From: a virus
DNA: 21,171 bases
Strand: one strand, 5' to 3'
IMG/VR virus record: IMGVR_UViG_3300011116_000303
Coordinates: 1-21,171 of that record
Both the position numbers and the translations under genes were made by a program. Shown here in pieces: positions 6,649 to 13,279 of this stretch. The notes under the pieces were generated by a model. The model saw only the letters and a program-made list of their open reading frames with translations, ran no database searches and was not told the origin of the DNA. Numbering within the stretch: position 1 is the stretch's first letter; each line of letters begins with the position of its first letter.

Positions 6649-6831
6649 ATGCCACTAGGTAAAGACATCGGTGCAAACATCCGCGAGCTTCGCGCGGATA
6701 ACAAGAAGAAGGGATCGGCTCGCGGTGCCGGCGGCACACCTCGCAGCGAGAAGCAGATCCTAGCCATCGCACTACGCTCGGCTGGGGTTAAACCCAAGGC
6801 CGGTGGACGCAAATTTAAGATGAAGGGCTAA
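6649..6831 (+). CDS. Small basic conserved phage protein (DUF6496-like)
   Basis: ATG 6649 has a strong Shine-Dalgarno (GAAGGAGAATAACC). The 60-residue product MPLGKDIGANIRELRADN is followed by a Lys/Arg/Gly-rich linker, then SEKQILAIALRSAG and a basic C-terminus. From memory this layout (MPLGK..G.NI.EL...N, then R..KQI.AIAL..AG) is shared by many short phage and prophage proteins of the DUF6496 type. It may bind nucleic acid because of its charge. It overlaps the next gene by one base. Confidence 0.7.
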   Translation: MPLGKDIGANIRELRADNKKKGSARGAGGTPRSEKQILAIALRSAGVKPKAGGRKFKMKG

Positions 6832-7040
6832 TGATCGTTTCGGAGACGCAACGCCTGTCGTGGCAACGCGACATCCTCAACGAGGCCAGAAGGCAACTGG
6901 TCAAGTTGCGGGGTAGCGTTGGCCACGGGCAGGTAATCGACATCAACGCAATCATCGCGCAGGTGGATTCCGCAATGGTGATTGCATGGGAACTGATTGG
7001 AAAAGGAGAAAAGAAAAATGAACACACTAGACCAGATTAA
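6831..7040 (+). CDS. Hypothetical helical protein, 69 aa
   Basis: The ATG overlaps the upstream stop by one base. The product is predicted helical throughout: MIVSETQRLSWQRDILNEA, then a short turn, then VIDINAIIAQVDSAMVIAWELIG and a charged tail. Its last 23 bases contain the Shine-Dalgarno AAAGGAGAAAAG for the next gene. No family is recognised. Confidence 0.58.
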   Translation: MIVSETQRLSWQRDILNEARRQLVKLRGSVGHGQVIDINAIIAQVDSAMVIAWELIGKGEKKNEHTRPD

Positions 7041-7365
7041 CCCGATCCATGTGCTGACCGCCAGGGTCAACAGCTTGGAACAGGCCACCCGCCGTCTTGA
7101 GGCGGCAAGGATGGAGTTGCACGCCAAGATGGCCATGATGATGGAAATGAAATCCATCCCGGAAGCCAAAGAACTGAAAATATCCGAATCGGTGAAGATG
7201 GATGGCAACTCACCCGATGCGGTGGATAAACGATACCGCATCTGGCAGGTGCTTTACGAGAATGGCTACACGGTGTCGTCAATAGCTAGGGCATGGAAGA
7301 CGGATCGCGGTGCCATCCAGCACGCCAGAAAGCAGGGCTGGAGGTCGAGGTATTTGAGCAAATGA
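7018..7365 (+). CDS. Coiled-coil protein with C-terminal helix-turn-helix
   Basis: I use ATG 7018, seven bases after AAAGGAGAAAAG, rather than a TTG at 6997. The 115 residues have an N-terminal heptad-rich coiled coil (VLTARVNSLEQATRRLEAAR through MMMEMK), a polar linker, and a C-terminal DNA-binding-type helix-turn-helix: YRIWQVLYENGYTVSSIARA then WKTDRGAIQHARKQGW. This fits a small dimeric DNA-binding protein. It is coupled by ATGA overlap to the cytosine methyltransferase, so it may regulate or assist that gene. This link is inferred. Confidence 0.68.
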   Translation: MNTLDQINPIHVLTARVNSLEQATRRLEAARMELHAKMAMMMEMKSIPEAKELKISESVKMDGNSPDAVDKRYRIWQVLYENGYTVSSIARAWKTDRGAIQHARKQGWRSRYLSK

Positions 7366-8567
7366 AATACGTTTCCGTATGCTCAGGAATCGAGGCTGCC
7401 AGCATGGCTTGGGAGCCTTTTGGCTGGGAGCCGATTGCATTTTCAGAAATCGAACCATTCCCGGCGGCGGTGCTGAAGCACCATTGGCCGATGGTTCCAA
7501 ACTTAGGAGACATGACAAAACATGAACAATGGACAATACCAAGCGGATCAGTTGACCTTCTGGTCGGAGGCACGCCATGCCAATCCTTCTCAGTCGCAGG
7601 ACTTAGGCAAGGACTTAAAGACCCAAGGGGAAACCTCATGCTTACCTATCTTGCAATCGCTGAACGTTTCAAACCTCGATGGCTTGTCTGGGAAAATGTC
7701 CCCGGTGTCCTGTCGTCTAACGGAGGAAAAGATTTTGGTTCCTTCCTCGGAGCGTTGGGGGAGTTGGGGTATGAGTGGGCGTACCGAGTGCTGGACGCTC
7801 AATGGTTCGGAGTGGCCCAAAGACGCAGACGTGTGTTTGTTGTCGCACATCTTGGAGAAGGGAACCTTGCCGCAAAGGTTTTATTTGAGTCCGAAAGCCT
7901 GCTCCGGGATACTCCGCCGAGCAGAGAAACGAGGAAAGGAATTGCCTCCAATGTTGCGCCAAGCCTTACAGCTAGTAACGACCCAAGCCGAAGCCCCCAA
8001 TCAAGCGAAGTAACTCAGCAAGTTAATCCGGTGCTGGAGGCCATTAACTCTGGAAAACTTACCGAGCAATCTGTTTGCCCTACGCTAAAGGCAAACACGA
8101 AGGCTGGTGATACTGAAGTTAAGGTTGTCCTCTACGAAAACCACCCCAACGACAGCCGAGTCACTGGTCCACACAAAGTCGCGCCGAGTTGCGTGTCGAG
8201 GTTCGGGACGGGCGGCGGGAATGTGCCGTTGGTGCAAGAGGCAGTAGCCGTGGATTGTTACAACAAAACAATCAACGAGAAGTCGCAAGCCATCTCATCG
8301 TCAGCATCCGACATTAATCACACTGGGGGTGTAATCAATCCAGCAGATCGTATGGCCGTCCGCAGACTCACTCCCAAAGAATGCGAGCGGCTTCAAGGAT
8401 TTCCAGACGATCACACGCTAATCCCTTGGCGCAACAAACCAGCGGATCAATGTCCGGACGGGCCAAGGTACAAGGCTTTGGGAAACTCGATGGCCGTGCC
8501 GTGCATGGCTTGGATAGGGAAAAGGATTGACGCAATAGAACGCAACAATAGAAAGGACGGCCAATGA
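7362..8567 (+). CDS. C5-cytosine DNA methyltransferase (Dcm family)
   Basis: This has 401 residues from ATG 7362, in an ATGA overlap. The ordered motifs are: I, SVCSGIEAASMAW (SAM binding, residues 5-17); IV, GGTPCQSFS with catalytic Cys73; VI, ENVPG at 111; VIII, QRRRRVFVV at 153; IX, RRLTPKECERLQGFP near 334; X, ALGNSM near 372. It transfers a methyl group from S-adenosylmethionine to C5 of cytosine. Residues about 165-330 hold a long, Ser/Asn-rich target-recognition region (NVAPSLTASND, YENHPNDSRVTG, SRFGTGGGNVPL) typical of phage Dcm enzymes. No restriction partner is visible, so it probably protects phage DNA from host restriction. A second reading frame is embedded in it. It is ATGA-coupled to a glycosyltransferase downstream. 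Confidence 0.95.
   Translation: MKYVSVCSGIEAASMAWEPFGWEPIAFSEIEPFPAAVLKHHWPMVPNLGDMTKHEQWTIPSGSVDLLVGGTPCQSFSVAGLRQGLKDPRGNLMLTYLAIAERFKPRWLVWENVPGVLSSNGGKDFGSFLGALGELGYEWAYRVLDAQWFGVAQRRRRVFVVAHLGEGNLAAKVLFESESLLRDTPPSRETRKGIASNVAPSLTASNDPSRSPQSSEVTQQVNPVLEAINSGKLTEQSVCPTLKANTKAGDTEVKVVLYENHPNDSRVTGPHKVAPSCVSRFGTGGGNVPLVQEAVAVDCYNKTINEKSQAISSSASDINHTGGVINPADRMAVRRLTPKECERLQGFPDDHTLIPWRNKPADQCPDGPRYKALGNSMAVPCMAWIGKRIDAIERNNRKDGQ
7522..8013 (+). CDS. Overlapping gene inside the methyltransferase gene (163 aa)
   Basis: The frame is +1 relative to the methyltransferase and entirely within it. It opens MNNGQYQADQLTFWSEARHA and runs through GLSGKMSPVSC, SERWGSWGMSGRTECWTLNG and SEWPKDADVCLLSHILEKG to a striking end, QRFYLSPKACSGILRRAEK, then RGKELPPMLRQAL (residues about 118-149). 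From memory this C-terminal motif (LPQR(F/Y)YLSxKACxGILRRAxxRGKxLPxxLxxAL) occurs in many database proteins called hypothetical, many of them beside or over phage cytosine methyltransferases. AGGAG lies 12 bases before the ATG. The composition is protein-like, not random. The alternative is that conserved motif VIII onward merely forces this frame. Function is unknown. Confidence 0.6.
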   Translation: MNNGQYQADQLTFWSEARHANPSQSQDLGKDLKTQGETSCLPILQSLNVSNLDGLSGKMSPVSCRLTEEKILVPSSERWGSWGMSGRTECWTLNGSEWPKDADVCLLSHILEKGTLPQRFYLSPKACSGILRRAEKRGKELPPMLRQALQLVTTQAEAPNQAK

Positions 8568-9688
8568 AACTATGGACCAATAATACCAACCAAATCCACA
8601 AGGTGGACGACAATATGCTGCACGTCCGCAATACCTACGTCCTGCCAGACGAGCTTACCGGACCAACCTGGGACGATTCGATCCCTTGCCCGCACAAGAT
8701 CAAGCCTTATTACAAAGGCCGCGCAACTGGCGGAGCCACAGCGGTCTACCGCGCCGGAGCAATCGGGGATGCGGTCATAGCAACGGCCTTCGTACATTAC
8801 TTGGTTCAAGAGTCTGGTGGTGTGGTGGATGTTTACGCACCTGCCAGGAACCTGCCTCTCTACGCTGGGCTGGGAGCAAAGCTGTGGCCGCTACCAGCAT
8901 CACTGGAGGCTTGGGACAGCTACGATGCTCACCTTCCCACGGATGATTTGTTCAGCGGTCAGGTTGGCAACACCAAGCTAGGCACAGGTCCGGGCAACTG
9001 TTACCAGCGGATCTACGAATGGATGGGGGTTTGGGACGAAAAGACCATGGCCAAGTATTGCCGACCCTATCTTCATCTAGTTGAACCAGACCACAACGAG
9101 CTAAAGGAACTAGGCAAGTGGCCACTGCCAATCCCGTACTTCGCCTACCATGTCAGCAGTTCCGGGCCCACCCGCACCTACCCACCCAAGATGGGGCAGG
9201 ACGCTGTGCTAGCCTTACTCGAAGCCCACCCACACCATCATGCGGTCATTATCGGGTTGGACAACTCCAACAACTTCAAGGTCGACCATCCCAGGGTGAT
9301 CGACCTGTTCAACACTACAAAGCAGATCCGTTCACTGTTCCCGATTATAGCCAACGCAGACTTCGTTGTGGCACCGGATAGTTCGGTCAACCACATTGCG
9401 GCGGGGTTGGACACGGCTTGCGTGTCGCTGTGGGGGAGTTACGACCCTGCTGATCGCATGACGTACTACCCAAAGAACGTGTCGGTGTTCAAACCAGACA
9501 CCTGCCCACACGCGCCGTGCCGTCCACATGCGGGTCTACCGCAGGCGAAGTGTAAGGATGCGAGCAATAAGACTAAGGGAACGCAATACTTTTGCAACGC
9601 TCTCCGAAACATAACAGCGGAGGATATTGTGGCTGCATCGCATAAGGCGAGGGAGTTGGAAGATAAACTACATGAGGAGAAGAAATGA
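8564..9688 (+). CDS. GT9-type (heptosyltransferase-like) glycosyltransferase
   Basis: This 374-residue protein is coupled to the methyltransferase by an ATGA overlap. It has the GT-B layout of the ADP-heptose:LPS heptosyltransferase family. GAIGDAVIATAFVHYL (residues 65-80) is the N-domain glycine loop. The C-domain has the donor site NADFVVAPDSSVNHIAAGLD with Asp272, His277 and the following CVSLWGSYDP. A cysteine-rich stretch follows (CPHAPCRPHAGLPQAKC), perhaps a zinc or structural site, and the tail is a charged helix. It is expected to be cytoplasmic. The acceptor is unknown. Lipopolysaccharide remodelling is the family's usual job, but fusion of its expression to a DNA methyltransferase leaves DNA modification open. 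The shorter start options lack support. Confidence 0.85.
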   Translation: MKLWTNNTNQIHKVDDNMLHVRNTYVLPDELTGPTWDDSIPCPHKIKPYYKGRATGGATAVYRAGAIGDAVIATAFVHYLVQESGGVVDVYAPARNLPLYAGLGAKLWPLPASLEAWDSYDAHLPTDDLFSGQVGNTKLGTGPGNCYQRIYEWMGVWDEKTMAKYCRPYLHLVEPDHNELKELGKWPLPIPYFAYHVSSSGPTRTYPPKMGQDAVLALLEAHPHHHAVIIGLDNSNNFKVDHPRVIDLFNTTKQIRSLFPIIANADFVVAPDSSVNHIAAGLDTACVSLWGSYDPADRMTYYPKNVSVFKPDTCPHAPCRPHAGLPQAKCKDASNKTKGTQYFCNALRNITAEDIVAASHKARELEDKLHEEKK

Positions 9689-9852
9689 AAAGAATATTAT
9701 CAGAAACATTTAACATTATGTTTGTAATATGTGTGCTTATCTTGCCGATATTGTATACATTGAAAATAATCACATGTGCGGCAGGAATAACCAAGATTGA
9801 TTGGTTTGACGCAATATTTTTAATTGCATACACATTCTTATTGAGAGATTAA
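9685..9852 (+). CDS. Two-span micro membrane protein, 55 aa
   Basis: ATG 9685 overlaps the glycosyltransferase stop and follows GAGGAGAAGAA, a strong Shine-Dalgarno. The product starts MKRILSETFNI and has two hydrophobic spans, MFVICVLILPILYTLKIITC and a later DAIFLIAYTFLL ending RD. It is distinctly AT-richer than its neighbours and ends the long operon before the RNA leader. Function is unknown. Late addition by transfer is possible. Confidence 0.62.
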   Translation: MKRILSETFNIMFVICVLILPILYTLKIITCAAGITKIDWFDAIFLIAYTFLLRD

Positions 9853-9860
9853 ATCCAACC

Positions 9861-9937
9861 AATCCAGCGCATGGTACGCAGGGAGATCCTGCGGCGGGAT
9901 TCCCTAGTGTGTTCTCCCCTTGAAACAAAGCTGGGTT
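9861..9937 (+). ncRNA. Candidate three-way-junction RNA, copy 1
   Basis: A 77-base element can fold into a three-way junction. The closing stem pairs AATCCAGC (9861-9868) with GCTGGGTT (9930-9937), eight pairs with one G-U. The J1/2 strand is GCATGGTA. Hairpin P2 is CGCAGG-GAGAT-CCTGCG (9877-9893). A variable third arm occupies 9894-9920. The last junction strand is TGAAACAAA (9921-9929). Copy 2 has the same junction strands and the same GAGAT loop but different stem sequences, with pairing preserved. It has no match to a riboswitch or ribozyme class I know. It sits in the leader of the primase gene. Confidence 0.62.
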
Positions 9938-9954
9938 TTAATTAACATGAACCA

Positions 9955-10021
9955 ATGCCCCGAATGGTACGCAAGGAGATCTTGCGGCTGTGTGTCTACC
10001 ACATCTGAAACAAAGGGGCAT
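9955..10021 (+). ncRNA. Candidate three-way-junction RNA, copy 2
   Basis: This is a second, 67-base copy, 17 bases after copy 1. The closing stem is seven perfect pairs, ATGCCCC (9955-9961) with GGGGCAT (10015-10021). J1/2 is GAATGGTA. P2 is CGCAAG-GAGAT-CTTGCG (9970-9986). A third arm GTGTG-TCTAC-CACAT follows (about 9990-10004), then TGAAACAAA (10006-10014). Three closing-stem pairs and one P2 pair differ from copy 1 by double compensatory changes, which is strong evidence for RNA structure. A 34-codon frame from ATG 9946 crosses it, but it lacks a Shine-Dalgarno. Confidence 0.65.
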
Positions 10022-10043
10022 GACTTGCAACCAGAAAAAGTAG

Positions 10044-10052
10044 TGATATAGA
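10044..10052 (+). promoter_or_regulatory. Possible extended -10 promoter for the primase gene
   Basis: TGATATAGA reads as an extended -10 (TG-N-TATAGA, four of six matches to TATAAT), 24 bases before the primase ATG and just after RNA copy 2. No good -35 is visible. If active it would give a transcript that lacks the tandem RNA, so the leader RNA would then need an upstream promoter. Confidence 0.3.
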
Positions 10053-10075
10053 AACAAACAGAAAGGTTGGTAGAC

Positions 10076-12064
10076 ATGAATAAAGATATGTTGGCGGCTC
10101 TAGCAAGCCGTCTTGGTGGAAAAGCCGTATTCCTTGCGGTTCCCAAGGGCGAGAAGGGTCCGGTCAAGCCAGGCTGGCAAAAGATAACCTACGAGGAAAC
10201 CCAGAGGCCAGAGTACATTGAAAGGCTAATTACTGGAAATATAGGCGTATTGCTTGGTAAGGCATCGTCTGGTCTTTGCACGATAGACATAGACAGCGAC
10301 ACAAGGGCGGAGGAGTTTGCCGAGCTAAATCCAAAGCTTGCCAAGACGTTCCAGACCAAGGGTGCGCGGGGTAGGAACTTCTGGGTAGTGATAGATGGAG
10401 AGTTTCCGCCACTTCACAAAATTAAGGCTGGTCAGGAGGATTGGGGTGAATGGAGAAGTGATGGCGGTCAGACAATCGTATATGGAACCCATCCAAGCGG
10501 AGTGGCGTATAGTTATCCCAACCAGGGATCAAGTGTTGTCGGGATAAAGTTTGATGAAATTGTATGGCCTGAAGACATTCAAAAGCCATGGGTTGAGGAA
10601 GAGGCAACCGAGGAATCCAAAGACCTTGAGAAAAGATTTGGCAGTCCGTTCAAGATTCGGGTCAACCAGAAGACCGGCGATGAGATTGTCGTTGGCATCA
10701 ATGAACCATTCTGGGCGGCAAAGTATTTTACGGAGAACAGGATTCTATGGGAACCGTCAGAAAAGATGTTTTACATGTATGACCAAGAAACTGGATTGTG
10801 GGGCCACAAAACAGAGGACACAATTAAACAGGAGATAAGTTCGAATATTCTGGAATATGGCCGCGATGCCCACCAGCCTTCCACGCAAGATATGCGCAGC
10901 GAGAGGTTGCTGACATCCATCACAAGGCAGTTGCGCGGGATGGTTGAGATTCGTGATGCCTTCGTAAACAAGGGAACACCTGGTGTGCATTGTGCAAATT
11001 CCTACATAACCTTTGATGATCTCGGGAACATCCATGAGCATGAGTTTAGTCCGGACTTTTATTCAAGGAACCAATCGCCAATAGAGTTTCAAGGGATTGA
11101 CCTTGAGCCAAGTAGGTTCATTAACGAGCTTCTGATACCAACCCTTCCAAATAAGGACGATATTGCGATATTTCAGAAGTATGGCGGCATGTGCCTATTT
11201 GGACGAAACATCATACAAAGATTCATGGTCATGTATGGTCAGGCCGGAGGTGGCAAGTCAACGCTGGTCAATATTGTCCTAAACATAGTCGGAAAGCACA
11301 ACATGGCTGGGCTTCGAACCGGACATCTAAACAATCAGTTTGAGTTATACAGGTTCAGAGCCAAGACACTTCTGTCTGGCACAGACGTTCCAGGCAACTT
11401 CCTATCCACGCCAGGAGCCAAGGTTATCAAGGGATTGACCGGAGGTGACACCATAGAGGCGGAGGGCAAGGGGTTGAATGATGGAGTTGTGTTGCAGGGA
11501 ATATTCAACATCCTTATAACAGCCAATGAGCGGTTGAAGGTGGCACTTGAGGGTGATGTGGACGCTTGGAACAGGCGGTTGCTCTTGCTTGAGTTTAACC
11601 AACCACCACCAGCCAAGAAGATTGAGGGTTTTGCCGACAAGCTTGTGACTGAAGAGGGGTCGGCAATCCTTGCGTGGTTCCTGCGCGGGTTTAGGGATCT
11701 GTTAGAAGATGTAAGAGAAACTGGTGATATTAGATTGTCTAATACACAGATTGAGAAGACCAAGAACCTACTGGCAGAATCCGATAGCGTCACTCATTTC
11801 ATCAAGGATAAGGTTCACAAGGTTCAAGGAAGCAGCGTAACCAATGATGAGTTCATTACCTTATATGGCGAATACTGCGCAGAACGCGGGTGGGTGGCAA
11901 TGGAGCAGGCCAGGCTTCAAAAGGTAATCAATTCAAAGATGCTGGAGTTAAGGCAGGTAACCCAAAGCCATTCGGTTGAGGGCGGAAAGGGTAGGAATAA
12001 GCGCGGGTTTAGAAACATCCATATAGATGGACAGGAGCAGCACCAATACCATGAGGCACTATAA
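10076..12064 (+). CDS. Primase-polymerase / SF3 helicase replication protein
   Basis: This gives 662 residues from ATG 10076. GAAAGG lies nine bases upstream, and a TTG at 10067 is possible. The N-terminal 200 residues form an archaeo-eukaryotic primase (prim-pol) domain: KGPVKPGW, then NIGVLLGKASSGLCTIDIDSD with the catalytic Asp71-x-Asp73 pair, then GRNFWVVIDG and the later SDGGQTIVYGTHP. The C-terminal half is a D5/SF3 helicase: Walker A GQAGGGKST (388-396), motif B around Asp437 in LLSGTDVPG, and motif C ILITANER with Asn484. This domain fusion primes and unwinds phage DNA at an origin, usually as a hexamer. The C-terminus (ESDSVTHFIKDK onward) is a D5-type wing. It is followed, one base overlapping, by a zinc-ribbon protein. 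Confidence 0.93.
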   Translation: MNKDMLAALASRLGGKAVFLAVPKGEKGPVKPGWQKITYEETQRPEYIERLITGNIGVLLGKASSGLCTIDIDSDTRAEEFAELNPKLAKTFQTKGARGRNFWVVIDGEFPPLHKIKAGQEDWGEWRSDGGQTIVYGTHPSGVAYSYPNQGSSVVGIKFDEIVWPEDIQKPWVEEEATEESKDLEKRFGSPFKIRVNQKTGDEIVVGINEPFWAAKYFTENRILWEPSEKMFYMYDQETGLWGHKTEDTIKQEISSNILEYGRDAHQPSTQDMRSERLLTSITRQLRGMVEIRDAFVNKGTPGVHCANSYITFDDLGNIHEHEFSPDFYSRNQSPIEFQGIDLEPSRFINELLIPTLPNKDDIAIFQKYGGMCLFGRNIIQRFMVMYGQAGGGKSTLVNIVLNIVGKHNMAGLRTGHLNNQFELYRFRAKTLLSGTDVPGNFLSTPGAKVIKGLTGGDTIEAEGKGLNDGVVLQGIFNILITANERLKVALEGDVDAWNRRLLLLEFNQPPPAKKIEGFADKLVTEEGSAILAWFLRGFRDLLEDVRETGDIRLSNTQIEKTKNLLAESDSVTHFIKDKVHKVQGSSVTNDEFITLYGEYCAERGWVAMEQARLQKVINSKMLELRQVTQSHSVEGGKGRNKRGFRNIHIDGQEQHQYHEAL

Positions 12065-12651
12065 TGGCTCTTGACGTATCAAGGCTGGAAAAGGTCAAGG
12101 ATGGCGCAAATGGAGGCATCAAGGCCAGATGCCCAGCATGTGCGGCCAACGGAGAGGATAATCAAGGAAATCATTTATACATATACCCAAGTGGAAAGTT
12201 TGGTTGTGCCAAGTACCCAAATGACAGGAAACATAGATCGCACATCGCCAGGCTTGCTGGCGGTGGGGAGCCGGTGGTTAGGAGGGTTAGCGTCAAGGTA
12301 AAGCCATTTAAGGCTCCAAAACATACCCTAAAAAGGACATTTGGGACAGATGGGACACCTTTTTCTAACCTACGCGCATGCGCAGAAAAAATTATAGTAT
12401 CTAAAATAGATACCGATATAATAGAACCCGCAGGTGTAAAGGACTTGGAAATACCCGTCCCAAACGTCCCAGATTTGGATAAGTCATTGATAGACAACGA
12501 AAGTGATAAAATAGGGGTTATTCCAGCATGGATTGAGGAGGAAATCCGCTCTTGGGGATGGCTGTGGGAAGCTGTGGATGGATGGGATGCCCGACTTGTG
12601 GGCGCAGTTTGGGAATGCGAGGTCTATGGCGACATGAGTATTGCAAAATGA
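12064..12651 (+). CDS. Zinc-ribbon protein, probable primase partner
   Basis: This 195-residue protein starts in a one-base overlap with the primase stop. Residues 20-60 form a CHC2-like zinc ribbon: ARCPACAANG with Cys23 and Cys26, NHLYIYPSGKFGCAKYPND with His37 and Cys48, then HRSHI. In DnaG-type and many phage primases this zinc module is fused in front of the catalytic domain and recognises the template start site. Here it is a separate gene after a primase that lacks it, so the two proteins probably work as a pair. The rest is a poorly conserved linker and an acidic helical end (PAWIEEEIRSWGWLWEAVDG). The exact function is inferred. Confidence 0.75.
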   Translation: MALDVSRLEKVKDGANGGIKARCPACAANGEDNQGNHLYIYPSGKFGCAKYPNDRKHRSHIARLAGGGEPVVRRVSVKVKPFKAPKHTLKRTFGTDGTPFSNLRACAEKIIVSKIDTDIIEPAGVKDLEIPVPNVPDLDKSLIDNESDKIGVIPAWIEEEIRSWGWLWEAVDGWDARLVGAVWECEVYGDMSIAK

Positions 12652-12884
12652 AGCTTGGTGGGTTTTATCTTGAAGAGTGGGACTTATGGGATGCCTATAA
12701 CAAGCTTTCGCCATCAATGGTAAGGCGCGAACTTTGGAAGGAAAGGTACAGAGCATTGGATCATAAGTGGCCTAAGAGAATGTTTGCATTGAGAATTTCC
12801 AAAATGGCTTTTGTCTTACAAAAGCAAGTTCCGGACGACAAGAGATTGACGAAAGAGGAAATGCTTAAATTCTTGGATTTTTGA
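12648..12884 (+). CDS. Hypothetical helical protein, 78 aa
   Basis: ATG 12648 overlaps the previous stop as ATGA. An upstream start at 12552 would lie fully over the zinc-ribbon gene and is rejected. The product is aromatic and basic: MKLGGFYLEEWDLWDAYNKL, then SPSMVRRELWKERYRALDHK, KRMFALRISKMAFVLQKQ, ending EEMLKFLDF. It appears soluble. I do not recognise it. It ends the primase operon, and a candidate promoter follows. Confidence 0.6.
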   Translation: MKLGGFYLEEWDLWDAYNKLSPSMVRRELWKERYRALDHKWPKRMFALRISKMAFVLQKQVPDDKRLTKEEMLKFLDF

Positions 12885-12897
12885 TCTGCCTTCATGG

Positions 12898-12906
12898 TGC
12901 TATACT
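12898..12906 (+). promoter_or_regulatory. Extended -10 promoter, possibly leaderless transcript
   Basis: TGCTATACT is an extended -10 (TG-C-TATACT). The hexamer ends six bases before the ATG at 12913, so transcription would start on or next to the start codon. No Shine-Dalgarno is present before that ATG. No convincing -35 is at 16-18 bases, as expected for an extended -10 site. Confidence 0.45.
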
Positions 12907-12912
12907 AGCCAC

Positions 12913-13056
12913 ATGAAACAAGGTCTATACGCCAATATCAACGCCCGCCGTAAAGCTGGGACTAGCAGGCCCAAGTCCAAGTCAACCATAACCCCTCGCA
13001 CCTGGAGGCTTATGAAGGCCAAGAAGGGTGGGTTTAGTGAGTCTGGGAAAGACTGA
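12913..13056 (+). CDS. Small basic phage protein (GLYANI family), 47 aa
   Basis: The product starts MKQGLYANINARRKAGTSR, then PKSKSTITPRTWRLMKAKKG, ending FSESGKD. I recall very similar short proteins (M-K-x-G-L-Y-A-N-I-x-A-(R/K)-R-K) in many environmental and marine phages, where they are longer and end in a basic region. The role is unknown. The high charge suggests nucleic acid binding or packaging. It has a promoter with almost no leader and no Shine-Dalgarno, so leaderless translation is likely. Confidence 0.68.
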   Translation: MKQGLYANINARRKAGTSRPKSKSTITPRTWRLMKAKKGGFSESGKD

Positions 13057-13279
13057 CCTAGCTTGGGCGTACATCGAGTTACTGCTTACAGAGAACAGCA
13101 GGCTCCATAAGACCATTGGCCTAGTCGATAGGTTTTTCGGGGATGTGCTGGCCAACTGTAGCAAAGAGGTGTACGAGGCGAATATGGCCACCCTTACTGA
13201 GGATTTGGAGGATCTGGGGACTTTCCTAGACAAGCACCAATACCGCATTAAACTGCTGGCTGAACAACTGAAGTCATGA
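13037..13279 (+). CDS. Hypothetical helical protein, 80 aa
   Basis: The frame has no ATG near the start. GTG 13037 lies nine bases after AGAAGG and overlaps the previous gene by 20 bases. GTG 13028 would be too close to the ribosome site. The product is helical and leucine rich: LAWAYIELLLTENSRLHKTI, then DRFFGDVLANCSKEVYEANM, then DLEDLGTFLDKHQYRIKLLA. It resembles a small coiled-coil dimer. No family is known to me. Its end overlaps the next ATG by four bases. Confidence 0.55.
   Translation: MSLGKTDLAWAYIELLLTENSRLHKTIGLVDRFFGDVLANCSKEVYEANMATLTEDLEDLGTFLDKHQYRIKLLAEQLKS

Noticed and set aside
6828-7241. A 137-codon antisense frame over two small genes.
   Set aside because: Composition (Ser/Leu/Ile rich) and lack of start signals mark it as a shadow of the forward genes, which are coupled and have AAAGGAG.
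9955-10021. A tRNA, because of the 7-pair closing stem.
   Set aside because: There is no T arm with GGTTCGA, no anticodon arm of the right size and no CCA-proximal pattern. Copy 1 does not fit either.
9946-10050. A 34-codon frame, MNQCPEWYARRSCGCVSTT and on, through RNA copy 2.
   Set aside because: No Shine-Dalgarno. Copy 1 keeps part of the same peptide but has a stop and an 8-base length difference before the shared GAAACAAAG. The paired changes fit RNA structure better. A cysteine-rich peptide cannot be fully excluded.
11335-11793. A 152-codon antisense frame within the helicase domain.
   Set aside because: It covers conserved SF3 motifs of the primase-helicase and has no ribosome site.
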